Part shown: one piece after another, positions 32,786-43,209 of the stretch
Layout: each line of letters starts with the position of its first letter
Numbering within the stretch: position 1 is the stretch's first letter
Assembly: GCA_009829735.1 (NCBI GenBank)
Contig: CM020620.1
Span: 8,758,545 to 8,822,544, forward strand
From: Pyropia yezoensis
Taxonomy: Eukaryota > Rhodophyta > Bangiophyceae > Bangiales > Bangiaceae
Direction: 5' to 3'
Length of the DNA stretch: 64,000 nucleotides
Notes under the pieces: generated by a model
What the model saw: the letters and a program-made list of their open reading frames with translations, nothing else
Databases searched by the model: none
Told to the model about the DNA's origin: nothing
Position numbers and translations under genes: made by a program

Positions 32786-33150
32786 ATCGTCACCTGGTGA
32801 GGTTTTGACAACGAGGGCCCCCTTTCGTTGACCCGCCGATCAGGCCACGATCGCCCTGTGAGGCCTCAACGAGGGCTGTGTTCGTTCGACATTGATGCCT
32901 TTTTTCGATGTCGTGTGTTCGGAGGCAACGAAGACAACGAGAACATCAGGTCAGACTTCGAGTGAGCGGTGTGATCGGAGACGCCAACTCGCGCGGGGGA
33001 TTGCCGCTCGAGAGAGTGGTCGGGCGTTGTGGTTTGAGGGTGTCTTCGAGCACCCTATCGAGGCCTGATCGAAGGCTGGCTTCGTTGCTCGACTACCCGA
33101 TCGAGGTCTTCGATCAGGCCTCGTTGTCAAAAACCTCTTAAGGTGACGAT
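32786..33150. mobile_element. 365-bp foldback/MITE-like element
   Basis: The ends are inverted repeats of about 30 bp. Left: ATCGTCACCT, 4 nt, AGGTTTT-GACAACGAGG. Right, reverse-complemented: ATCGTCACCT, 4 nt, AGGTTTTTGACAACGAGG. Only the 4-nt spacer and one inserted base differ. The interior is full of secondary inverted repeats based on cgaggcctgatcga / tcgatcaggcctcg and has no coding frame. Flanking bases (left gacgt, right ccacg) show no clear target-site duplication. It sits ~415 bp upstream of the PAN-domain gene start. Confidence 0.75.
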
Positions 33151-34700
33151 CCACGCCGCAGACGGGGCGGCTGCCTCAGTCAAGGCCGCCGCCGCGGCCG
33201 ACAGGCTGTCAAAAGACGCAGCGCATTGCTTGATGCGCCGTGGCGCGCGGGGGTCTGTCAACCGAACCGGGTGGCGGGCGCGCCCGCCGCCGGGGCTCTT
33301 CTCGCCCCCCAGGGAATGAGCAACAGCCACCGACAACAGGGCGGCGCTGTGGCCAAGAGCTCCCGACGGGAGAGGGGCAAGCCGTCACCCCGCCCGAGGG
33401 GGCCGGCATTCTTCCACGTAACGGCCTTCGAGGAGAGACCCACGGCCGCAGCGCTATCATACCTCAAAAGACCACGGTTGTGCTCTTGACGCAAAGCGTG
33501 CGCCAATGGCGTGATTTAAGCCGCGACACGAACCCACGCCACGCTACAGTCTTGACCCGGTTGTAAGCGTCCCAGTTACAGTGCGTACGCGATTATATCG
33601 GGCTCGTTTATATCCACCCTGGATATGAACGAGCCGAACAACGCACGAGAGAGCTCCTCACGCCCGTTCCAAGCACCTTTTCCTTAGTGTGACGCGGTAC
33701 TGTATCGTGTGACGGGCGTGGAAAGGACGTCTGCCAGTCGGCTTGTGTACCGTCCCAGGTCTGCACTTAATAATCTATTCGTCGCGTAAATACTCTACGT
33801 GACAAATCGAGAGCCGACCAATCCGCCGTTCCCGACTGGAAGCGTCCACCGTCGACGACCGCAAATGTTCGGACAGTCGCAGAGCGTGCCATCGCTGCAG
33901 GGGGCGATGGCGCCCTCGCGGTATCATCCGTATGCCGGGCGAGGAAGAGACAAAAATTAGAACAGAGACCGAGGAAAAACAAAAGCTGCACCGGACGCGC
34001 AGAGGGTAAGGAGGAGGGGGGGGGGGCAACGGGGGAGGAGCACCCGTGGGCCGTACACGGGCGAGGACGCTACCTTGCGTGGTGTGATCCGAACAATGAG
34101 GCGCGTACATGGTGCGCACTCAGACTGGCGGCAGGCGGTACCAAGGGGGGGGGGAGGGGCGGCGCACGTGGGTAGTGAGGAAAAGGGGTGAAGCAGCGCG
34201 ATGCCCGCAAGCTGAGGCCGGCTACGAAGGGCGCGGGCATGTGGGGGCGTGTGACGTCGCAGGCGGAGTGGCCACGTCCGCATTTCAGATCCGGACAATC
34301 GAGGGAGGGACGGTGCAGGAGTTTCACATTAGCGCTCGACAATGCACATTAAGCCCGTCAAGTAGCGCGATGTATCGCCGTACATCGTGATTAGACATAG
34401 CAGCGGCCGCTTAGTATGTCTGTACCGTTTGTGACGCCGTCACATGGTCCCACCAATGGGGGCAGCGTTACACGTACACGTACAGCAAGCGAGTGGACCT
34501 TGGAATGGGCGTCAGCACTGTACAGCAAGATTCCAATAGTGTATTTCTTCGAGCCCGAGCCCGTTCTGGAGCATTGCAAAAATGTACAGCACTTATCGAT
34601 TTCCTGTGCGCTGCGAACGCGCACCGCCTGCCAACTTCACTGTGCTACGGACGGGAAGTCGGCGACGCCACGGGTGTCACCCGCATCACCCGCTTCTCTC
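33151..34700. other. No supported gene; palindromes present
   Basis: The composition drops toward 50-60% GC. It holds two hairpins (33601-33635 and 33659-33720) and no defensible coding frame before the transposase relic. Confidence 0.4.
33601..33635. repeat. 35-nt near-perfect hairpin
   Basis: Arms GGCTCGTTTATATCC and GGATATGAACGAGCC pair with one mismatch around a 5-nt loop. A second hairpin follows, with arms CACGCCCGT (33659-33667) and ACGGGCGTG (33712-33720). Confidence 0.85.
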
Positions 34701-34742
34701 GTCTGGTACCGCTCTTTCGACGCTTCACCCTTTGAGAACGCC

Positions 34743-34925
34743 CATATGGACGTCTCAGCCGTCGTTGCCTTGATGGCCAACACGTCGCTGGCGGACGAGT
34801 TGATGGGGGTGGACACGCCAGACCGCGTGCACGCGGCGCAGCGGTGGATGGATGCTGAGAGCGACGTCGCTGCGATAGAAGAGACAATGGATATGGTTCT
34901 GGACGGGGAGGAGGACGACCTGTGA
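34743..34925 (+). pseudogene. Relic of a pogo-like transposase C-terminus
   Basis: The end of a 169-codon frame (DVSAVVALMAN ... then VHAAQRWMDAESDVAAIEET and MDMVLDGEEDDL) aligns with the tail of the complete pogo-like transposase 4 kb to the right (DVTSVATLMAG ... EIAVEDWLKREDDEGVRAAT, then VDAIVFEEGG). No catalytic core of this copy remains upstream, so it is a decayed or truncated relative rather than a gene. Confidence 0.55.
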
Positions 34926-35468
34926 GTGTTTTTCTACACACTTTCATTGTATTTGTTTTACGCTTGCCCCCACATCATTCACTTGTCCAGATACAACCTC
35001 CGTGCGTCGTACCGCCACCGTCTGCGTCACGTCACCTGCGTGCCCCTCCGTACCCTGCCGGTCCTCTTGTACTCCCCATCTGCGGCCATGAGTTTCGGTT
35101 GGGCTCCATTCTCGCGAGCCCCCCCCGCACTTTTCGGTTGAGCACCGTTCTCGCGCGCCCCCCCCTCATCGCCATCCCGCTCCACCGCCCCCCCCCCGCA
35201 TCTCTCCTCCTTCAAGACGATCCTCCCAGTCGCAGACGAGGTCAGCCTCCTCTGTACGCCCGTCCCCTTCACATTTTTCCTGGGCAAGTCAGAACAGGCA
35301 TTTTCGTACTTTGTAGGCTCGTTGTCGCGATTCCTCTCGCCACCTGACACATTACTGCACTTGGTGGTATATCAAGTCGGAACAGTACTGTTCCGACTCC
35401 AAATGGTGCGATACAGAAGTGGGCTACTTCCTCGGGAGACCCCTGGATATGATCGCGTACGCACTGTA
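34926..35468. other. No gene; perfect palindrome
   Basis: The region lies between the transposase relic and the pogo-like element. It contains a 24-bp perfect palindrome at 35375-35398. Confidence 0.5.
35375..35398. repeat. 24-bp perfect palindrome
   Basis: AGTCGGAACAGT followed immediately by its reverse complement, with no spacer and no mismatch. It lies about 70 bp left of the pogo-like element's left end. Confidence 0.95.
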
Positions 35469-35929
35469 TATGGCACCCTGCCATATAACTGGGAGCATCG
35501 CGACCTTCCTGCTTCAAGCCCGCGATCGCCAGTCTCTGCGATCGTTCGGCATACAGTGCAATCGAATGGAATGGAATTACGAGGAGAGCAAGGGGGCACG
35601 GAATCGGGGGCCACAGGTCCACCCGCCGTCGGACCCCAGCATCGTCGACCCCAGCGACGTCGACCCCAGCGGCCACCCCCACCATCCTCACCCTGGTGCT
35701 TCTCCTACCGTATGTATCGCACGCGCGGGCGCCGTTCGACGGTGCTGGGACAGGTTACATGCTTGGGGGGTGAATGCCGCGGGATCTGTCGTGTGCCTCA
35801 CGTGGTTTCTATTTTCCGTTGTATGTTGTGGGCTAGGGTCGCCGATCATTTGTAGGTACCCCGTTCCCGTCGCTTTTTTTCTTTTTGGCGGTGTTTCTCT
35901 TCGCAACGGATATTACATATATATTCGCA

Positions 35930-38900
35930 ATGGATATTGCCCTGTGCGCGTTTGTTTTTGAGTTTGTTCTCCTGTGTACTTGTGCTACCCTCTGCGCCTC
36001 TGTCGTAGTTGACCCCACCCCCCCCCCGGACCCTTCCCAGATCCTATCAGAATGGCAGCGTGTGGGCGATCTGGCCTCCGCGGCCGCGGCGGCCGCGGCA
36101 GAGGAGGTCTGCCCAAACCCGTCCCGTGAGACGGTGCGGGTCATCAAGATTGCCGCTCGCGCAGCAACAGCAGCCACCGCCACGGCTCTGGGGGGGGACC
36201 CCATGCACCTGTCGGACGTACCCTGGGGGGCAGGCCCCCTCAGGGAGCAGCGGACGGCGTCTGAGGCGCGAGCGGCCCCGGTCGGTCAACCTAGCTCCGG
36301 TGGGGTCGACCAGGGCAACACGCACTGTGGGCGGGGCGGCGGGGGAGCTGCTAGGACGGGTGACGGCGGAGGGGCAGAGCGGGGCAGCCAGGCGGCTGGG
36401 CGAGGCGATCCAGGGCTAGGGCGAGGTACTGAGCGCCCACGGTTGAGTCCTATCCGAAAAAGGCGGACGCCCATTTCTTTGAGTGACAAGCTCTCGCTGA
36501 TTCCGGTCAAGGACGCGGGTCACTCGTGGACCGAGACGCTCGCCATCTTTCCGCTCAACATTAGTCGGTCGGCCGCAAGAGGTATCTACGAAAAGCGGGC
36601 CGACTACAAGCGCCGGGCAGCTGCGGCTGAGGACCCATCGTCCTTTCGCTGGAGACGCTCATACTTTGAGCAGATCTTCAAGGGTCTGTGGGAGTGGTAC
36701 GCGACCCTCCAGCGGCTGGGCGCGCGGCACGTGCCGGTATCCGGCGCTCTTCTCGAGGCGAGGGCGAAGCGTATTGCGGCGGATCAGGGTGTGGCAGACA
36801 TTAAGGGCTCCCGCCACTTCGTGCAGAACTGGGCGAAGCGCAATAACCTGCGCAATATCGCGCCGTGGGGCCAGGGTGGGTCAGCGGATACGGAGGGAGC
36901 GGCTGAGCGCATCTCTGAGATACGCGAGGAACTCGAGGCCTACCCGGCGGAGCGGATATACAACATGGACGAGACTGGGCTCTTCTATCGGTGCATCCCC
37001 AACCGGTCTTACGTGCAGGCTGGCGGACGGCGGCAGGCACGCGGCACGAAGGCTATGAAGGCGAAAGATCGTGTAACTCTCGTCCTAGCGTGCAACGCGA
37101 CGGGGAGCCACAAGATCCCGGTTGCGATGATCGGCAAGGCAAAGCAACCTTTATGCTTCAAGCCGCCTCGCCGCCCATGCCCAATTCTGTACTTCTCGCA
37201 AAAGAGTGCGTGGATGGACGCGGTCATCTTCAAGTCTTGGTTTGAGACGGTCTTCCTCCCCGCTGTTCGGGCGCACACTACTCTTCCCGTGGCTTAATTG
37301 TCGGACAATTGCGGAGCCCACGACGACCTCGAGAGCGAGCAGGTCAAGTTCATCGCGCTCCCCCCCAACTGCACCTCCGTCTACCAGCCACTGGACCTGG
37401 GCATCATCGCGTGCCTAAAAAGGCAATACAAGAGAAGATTGTTAGACCTGGTTGTCGCTGCTTTCAACTTGGCAGCCGTCAACGAAGCGCCACCAGCGGC
37501 GGGCGCGGCGCCGGCCGCAGGTACCGCACGTGACCGGCCATCCGGTGTGGGCATCCAGCCGCCGCGCGCGGCCGCACTGTCTGAGACGGCGGCGGGTGGG
37601 GCTACTGGAGGCGCGGCGGGGCAAAACGGCCTCCCGGTGGCGGTTGCTGGCGTGGCGGGTGCAATCGGCGCGCCAGTGGCGGCGGCGGGGCGAGACGGCC
37701 TCCCGGTAACGGTTGCTGGCGTGGCGAGCGCGTTTGGTGCGGCAGTGGCGGCGGCGGATGCGGCCAACGGGGCAACACCGGGCGTGGCGGGCCCCCCCGT
37801 GGCGGTGGCAGGCCTGGCCGTTGCTCGCGTGGCGGGCCCAAGCGGCGCGCCATTGGCGGCGGCAGGTGTGGCCGACGCATCCGCGCCGGGCGTTGCGGCG
37901 CCAAGCAGGCCCCCTGTGGTGGGTGCGGGGCCGGCCAGTGCTAGCGTGGCGGGCCCAAGCGGCGCCCCAGTGGCGGCGGCGGTTGTGGAGTCCGGGCCAG
38001 CGGCGGGGGTCGATGGAACCCCAGTGGCGGGGGCGTCCCCAGCGACGGTGCCCCCAGCGGTGCCGCGCGACAGTCGGTGGCTCACGGCCAACGGTTTGTG
38101 GCCCACGACTGAAGCGGAACCATGCGAGGAACCGCCGCCCGCACCGGTCACGGCGGCGGAAATGAGTGTGCTGCGGGCCACGGTCCGGCACGCTTCTCGT
38201 CTGGCTGTCCGGCGGGCGGCGCGTGGCGGGATACGGCGCGCCGCCGGCCGAGACGGTGGCCCGGCGGCCACCACTTCTAACGCCACCCCGATTGCACCCG
38301 TGGGAGCCGGAGCGACCGCGGCGGGCACGGCTGACAGAGGCGGGGAGGATACGGTGGCGGTGGGGCTGCCTCTTGCGGATCAAAATTCTGCTGTGGCAGC
38401 TGCGAGTGACGGCGCTTCCAGATCTGATTCCGTTGCGGCCGGACCGGGAATTCGGGGTTGGCCGTCCGACTGGCCCACTGCGACGGCCCCAGATTCTGAT
38501 CTACCGAGTGGCCGGCGCTCTCGCCCCCGTGCCCCGCCGGCTGAGATCCGTGGTGTCCGGGATGGGGCGGCGGCGCATCTACAAGACGCGGCAGAGATTG
38601 TGCTGACGCAGTGGAATGCCGTCGAGCCATCTACGATTGCCCACTGCTGGCTCAAGTCGACCATTTTGCCAGCTGCAGTTTCAATGGACGTCGCCGCAGT
38701 CCACAGGGAGTACCGCACCTCCTCGAGATCGCTGCACTCGGACGTGACATCGGTAGCCACTTTGATGGCCGGCTGTCGGTTTGGGGAGCGAGCTTTTGGG
38801 GACGCCCCTGGGCCTGAGAGGGAAATTGCCGTGGAGGACTGGCTGAAAAGAGAGGACGATGAGGGCGTTAGGGCTGCTACTGTGGACGCGATTGTGTTTG

Positions 38901-38968
38901 AGGAGGGGGGGACGGACGCCTTGGAGGGCATGGACGACGGCGCATCGTCCACCGGCGACAGTCAATGA
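35930..38968 (+). pseudogene. pogo-like transposase with CENP-B DNA-binding domains and DDD core, one in-frame TAA
   Basis: From ATG 35930 the frame runs to 38968 with a single TAA at 37295-37297. Domains in order: an Ala/Gly-rich N-terminus; a CENP-B N-type helix-turn-helix at ~residues 178-230 (RRTPISLSDKLSLIPVKDAG); a Tc5/CENP-B second HTH (PVSGALLEARAKRIAADQGV then ADIKGSRHFVQNWAK); and a DDE_1 catalytic core with Asp347 (YNMDETGLFY), a second Asp in LSDNCGAHDD directly after the stop (position 459, counting the stop as a codon) and a third Asp in QPLDLGIIACLKRQYKRR (489), giving the pogo DD~30D spacing. A long Ala/Val/Gly repeat region follows, then a conserved tail (EIVLTQWNAVEPSTIAHCWL). 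Everything except the one stop is open, so decay is very recent or the stop is a base error. Confidence 0.85.
37610..38045 (+). repeat. Degenerate Ala/Val/Gly tandem repeats in the transposase
   Basis: Imperfect repeats of roughly 60-90 nt encode variants of LPVAVAGVAGAIGAPVAAAG and AGPSGAPVAAA. They are inserted between the catalytic core and the conserved C-terminal tail. Confidence 0.7.
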
Positions 38969-39444
38969 CCGGCTTTTTTTTCATTTACGGACGTGTTCCC
39001 TGTGTGCGCCACTTCCATCAGAGGGGGGGAGTCGGGGTAGGGGCGGCAATGGTTTGGGGGGGTGGAGGGGGGCGGGCGGCACAGGTTGCAAAGGTTGGGG
39101 GTGGTGGAGGGGGGGGGGGCTGGTCGGACACAGTCACCGCTAAGTCGAATGGCCCGCTGCACGGATCCGCCCTGACTCGGAGTTGCCCCGGCTCGCGGCA
39201 GCAAATGTGACGTCATCCACAAACAAGTCAAGTACAGAATTGGGCCCTGCTGCATGCGGTCGACCGAACGCATGTAATCGAGCTCGGCCTCAGAATCACG
39301 CGATCGACAATGACTTTGGGCTTGAATTCACAGTGATCGCAGTGGAAGGGGGAACGATCGCCAGCGAGCCGGCGACGTCTGGGAGCTGACGCCACGACAC
39401 TGCATCGCTGGAACGGGGGCTACAAAGAGCGCAAGGGTGCCATA

Positions 39445-39886
39445 TAACCGGGTCATGACTGTATTCGCGGCGCAAACTACTGCGTGATCCGCAGTCTATC
39501 ACGTACTTAGGTAGGCGTCGATTCATTTAGTACTTATCGATCTATCGAGATAGGTATCTGTGGCGGTTCACAATAGAAGACTCATTCTTTTGCGCGACCA
39601 AGTTTCGTATTTTCTCATAACTGTCGATGCAGCTTGACGAGCTCTTTCTGCTCATGCTCTTTGCACTCCACTTCAGGGTTGAGAGGTAACAATTATCATG
39701 TCAAACTTATAGAGTAAATTATTGCGAAAAGAAACGATCACGAGGCTGCGCGTTCATAATTATCAAAAGGTCGACTACGTGTCCCTGGATCCGTGTGAGC
39801 CCTCCGTTGAGCCATAGTGCTCGACGGGAAAGACGCAATAGCCATGAACGCGACCACCGTGGCGGCAACAGTCACCAGTGACAGTC
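39445..39886. other. Left flank of the LTR element; no gene
   Basis: AT-richer DNA with small hairpins (ACTGCGtgatcCGCAGT near 39479; CTATcgaGATAG near 39542). It ends in the target-site duplication. No coding frame is supported. Confidence 0.5.
39882..39886. repeat. Target-site duplication, left copy (CAGTC)
   Basis: Five bases abutting the leftmost LTR, identical to 61340-61344 abutting the rightmost LTR. Five bp is the normal Ty3/gypsy duplication length. The middle LTR is not flanked by this sequence. Confidence 0.85.
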
Positions 39887-40249
39887 TGTAGCACAATAGG
39901 GATCCGTCGCACGTCCACTCTCAGGGAACACTCACCAAGGGGGATCGGCACCAACGTCACCGGGAGGCCAAGGTTGCTGTCCTTGGAGCGCAAGCCACGG
40001 GACCAAGATGGGAGCCCAAATGGGAGGGGTTTGTTGTTCTACCTTGGCCGGCGGTGGATTCGCCGCCGGCCCCCACGTTATAAACCCTCGGAGACACTAC
40101 TAACTACCCTCCACCCCAAGATGCAAGTCCCTCTGGTCATACGTAACTTATAGATACCGTGACCAGTACGAACTATCAAATTGGAAGTTAAGGGTTAGAA
40201 GTAGCCCCCCTAATATTAGGGTTACAGTACGGCCAACCATATTGCTACA
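39887..40249 (-). repeat. LTR, left copy (363 bp)
   Basis: Bounded by TGTAGCA/TGCTACA. It contains the perfect 12-mer palindrome CCTAATATTAGG (40209-40220), the hairpin GCCGGCGG/CCGCCGGC (40047-40070) and a TTATAAA box on the plus strand (40078-40084). On the minus strand the same site reads TTTATAA, and CTATAAG occurs elsewhere. Confidence 0.95.
40078..40084 (+). promoter_or_regulatory. TATA-like box in the LTR reading toward the antisense ORF
   Basis: TTATAAA on the plus strand, about 757 bp upstream of the antisense ORF's ATG. The core TTATAA is symmetric, so the same site could also serve minus-strand (gag-pol) transcription from the opposite LTR. This is inferred from the motif and its position only. 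Confidence 0.35.
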
Positions 40250-40840
40250 TATCCCCCCCTTAGATTCGGCCCGTCCTCGGGTCGAGTTGCATTCGGGTTA
40301 CCGAATGTAAGTGGGTCGCGTGACCGTTTACCAGTCGGGTGGGGCTTTGCGCCCCGTCGCGACAGACACCCCTTTTCGAGGTTGTCTGAGGGGGGTGCCC
40401 CCCTTTGTGTGGTACACACACGATCCGTTTTCCGGACGGTTAAATTCCCGATGCGGGTTCTGTTCACGACCCCCCTTTCCGAGGGGTGGTGCAAGCGGAT
40501 CCGCCACCAGGTGTCTGGTGGTAGGGGAGCCCCTCTCGTGTTACCGAGTGAATGGGGGCGGCCGCTCCCGCTTTTCGCGGGGGCGGTTTCGGGGTGAACC
40601 CCTCTTGGTTGCCCCGTACGGGGGTGTGGCCCCTTCCCGCCCAGGTGCCTGGGTGGAGCCCGTTCGTAGCCTCGTGGGGCGCGGGTTGACCCGCGCGCCT
40701 GAGGCGCTTCTTGTGGCCGTTTGTGGTCATAAGCGCGGGCGCCCGCGCTTCCCTGGCTCGTCCGCGCGAGCGTTCCTCGTACCGGGTCGAGCCGGCCTCG
40801 GCTTTTCTGCAAGGGGCGCCCCTGCCACCCCGGTTGCACC
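40250..40840. other. Palindrome-dense leader between LTR and antisense ORF
   Basis: About 590 bp with no coding sign, packed with short hairpins such as ggggtgcccc, tgtgtggtacacaca, ccaccaggtgtctggtgg, gaggggagcccctc, ggggtgaacccc, gcgcctgaggcgc and gcgcgggcgcccgcgc. It may be the 5' UTR of the antisense ORF or a structured RNA region near the element's 3' end. Confidence 0.6.
40251..40262 (-). other. Polypurine tract
   Basis: On the minus strand TAAGGGGGGGAT lies one base before the LTR start TGTAGCA. This is the expected position for plus-strand DNA priming in a retrotransposon whose coding strand is minus. Confidence 0.75.
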
Positions 40841-43209
40841 ATGTCGGACCCCCAGGTACCCGGGGGCGAGGACGACCTCCTGCCTGAAGAGGGGGAAGAG
40901 GTGATGGTGGACGACGTTCCCGTCTCCGCCACCGCCGCCGAGTGCTTCCTAGCGAGCTCGTCGGAGGACGAGGACGACCGGGTGACCGTTCGTGTGGCCC
41001 CGGACGGCGCGTCGGGCGGGTTGTCGTCCGTGTGTAGCGGCACGACGGCTCCGTCGGGTGGCGGACAACCGCGTGCAGCGGTGGCTTCTACCGCTTCTCC
41101 TCCGGCGGCCCGGATGGCTTCTGTCGCCGGTACCGGCGTGGCTCTACCTCAAGACAGTGTCGCCGGCGTGGCGGATGGTGGTGGCGGCACCCCGGCCAGC
41201 CCGGCGGGTCAAGACGGCGCGGGTGCCCGCCCGGTTGGTGTGTCCGCTGCGGCGGGTAGCGGGTCTACCCGTGCTGTCCCCGTGGTACCTACGTCGGGTC
41301 CGGGTGGCGGCGATGCTCTGCCCGCGGTGCCGCGGGCGTCTGGTGGTCAAGGTGGGTCTACCCCGATGGCTGTGGACTCCGGTAGTTACTCCGGGCGGGC
41401 GCCCGTCCTTCTTCTTCCTCCTCGGCCGCGTGCGACTCCGGCGCCGGCCCCTCTTCCGGTGGGGCATCCCCCGGCGCCCCCTATTCTTCCTGGTCCTGCC
41501 CGGGTTGCCCCGTTGGGTGGCGGCGTCGCCGTGGCGGCGGGTCAACCCGCCATGTCGATGTTCGACTTGGTGGCTCGGGTTCGAGGCCTGACTGTGCAAG
41601 AGTCAATGGAGTCCGATGGGCGGATGCGGGTGGACTTCCACCTGCCCCATCCCCGTGGAGAGTCCTCCCGGCGCGTCAAGGTGGACCCGAGTTGGGAGCG
41701 GGAGTTGGTGCGGCTGGTCAACCAGCCGAACGCGGTGCGAGTGGAACACCATTGGATCCTGAGTCAGCCGGACGACCGGCATGCGCAGCTCTGGCGTACT
41801 CGGGTGGGACGGGGTGAGGTCTACCTCGACCCCGCCTTCGGGGTATGCGACTTGATTGCTCCCGCGTTGCCGCGGGAGATTGACTACCCGGCTAGTGCTC
41901 GGGGGATTGCGGCGGCGGCGGAGCCGGTTGCGTTTGGGGAGACGGTGGGCAGTACCGGTCGGTATCCCGACTTTGATTACTACCCGGGGGTATCCCCGTA
42001 TCTGTCGTTGACGGCTCCCTACCTGCCTATGGCGGGGTTGAAGTCGGCGTCGAGCTGGCGACGTAACCATGGTGTCATGGCGGATGCGTTTCGCACGGAT
42101 ATAACGTGTGCGTTGCAGACCGGCAACGGTCGTGCGCCGGTACACACTCCCGTGCGCCCGCCGCTATGGCAGGAGGGGTGGGAACCCGCCCCTGCTTTGC
42201 GGTTTGACACCGGCTCCTGTCTCCGATACTTCGGGAGTGTGTTGGCCTCCCGGCCGGTCCACCCGTTGCAGGGTACCTTCACCCTTGAGGTTACCCTCGG
42301 GCAGGCGTCCTCCTTCTTGCTGTCCGTCCGCCGCCAGGGGCGCCTGTTTCATCTTCCGACGGGTGTCCGTCGGCACATCGCGCAGTTGGGCGTGGACCTG
42401 ATAGCTGCCAAGACCGGGTTGGCCCGGGAGTTCGAGGCCCTGCTGGCTGTTCACGATGCCGTGAACTGGGTTGGGGTGTTGGCCCTTCCCCCGTACCGGG
42501 ACCCGCAGGCTGGGGCTACCCCCTTGCCTCGTCACTCGTTGCGTATCCGGCGTACTCAGCCGGGTGAGCCTAGTTGCCATGGGTGGGCGTCCACCGAGGC
42601 CGTTCCTGACCTGGGTATTCCCATGGTTATCCATGACCCTCTTCAGGTCCTTGCCCCGTGGTTCGGTAACCCGATACCGGCGGCGGTTGGCCGTCATCCC
42701 CGAGAGTGGGGCTCTGCGGGTGGGGAGCGTGAGGTGTCCCGTCGTCGGGCCGAGCCCCGCCGGGGTTACGGTGGAGCCCCTTCGGTAGGGTCCTACCGAG
42801 CCTCGTATCAGGTGCCACCGGCTCCGGTGGTAGCCGTGTCGGCTCCTCTGGCTCCTCTGGCTGCGCCAGTGTCCGCTCCCGCCCCTGTCATACAAGACGG
42901 GGGTCCCCGTCTCTGGTATGAGGGCGTTGACGCCCTTGTTGCCCGCGCAATGCGGGAGGGTCTCTCTGTTAGCTGGGGGATATCCCCCCAGGTGCTGCGC
43001 TAGTTGGGTCAGCGCGTTGCTTCGGTGGCGTGCTGGACCGCCTCCAGAAAGCTCTGGAGGACGTGGAGGCTGGCCGCAGCACCCTCGTCCAGCTATGCAC
43101 CGAGGTAACTCGGGTGATTGACCGTCGTGAGATTGCCGACCGGTGGAGCACGGAGGTATACGCGCTTACGCGTGAGTGGCCTCCCTCGGGCAGTGGGTCT
43201 ACCCACTGA
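40841..43209 (+). CDS. Antisense ORF of the retrotransposon (left copy), one frameshift near its end
   Basis: This frame lies opposite to gag-pol, between pol and the 3' LTR. ATG 40841 is in good context (caccATGT). The left copy is open to 43003 (720 codons), then shifted by one missing G in a run near 42976; the right copy is intact there and ends at the stop equivalent to 43207-43209, so the full protein would be about 789 residues. Layout: an acidic N-terminus (GGEDDLLPEEGEEVMVDDVP); a ~170-residue Ala/Gly/Pro/Ser-rich region; then a compact, mixed-composition domain (MFDLVARVRGLTVQESMESD ... LPHPRGESSRRVKVDPSWER ... PDFDYYPGVSPYLSLTAPYL ... VRRHIAQLGVDLIAAK); a Pro/Ala linker; and a helical tail (in the right copy, RLQKALEDVEAGRSTLVQLC). 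I recognise no family. It is not an envelope: no signal peptide or transmembrane segment is seen. A nucleic-acid or coat-like structural role is only a guess. Confidence 0.7.

Larger units (their letters stand above)
35469..39444 (+). mobile_element. pogo/Tigger-like DNA transposon, candidate full-length element
   Basis: The transposase frame is bracketed by inverted TATGGCACCCT (35469-35479) and AGGGTGCCATA (39434-39444), each with an outer TA as expected for the TA-targeting pogo/Tc1 superfamily. The element would be about 4.0 kb. One caution: the left end is itself palindromic (TATATGGCA ccc TGCCATATA), so the right-hand copy also matches it as a direct repeat (TGCCATATAAC.GGG). The exact ends are therefore provisional. 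Confidence 0.5.

Noticed and set aside
35375..35398. Palindrome as the terminal repeat of the pogo element
   Set aside because: No copy of the 12-mer was found at the right side of the transposase; the TATGGCACCCT pair fits better.
40841..43209. Antisense ORF as a retroviral envelope
   Set aside because: It is on the opposite strand and lacks a signal peptide, transmembrane segment and cysteine pattern.
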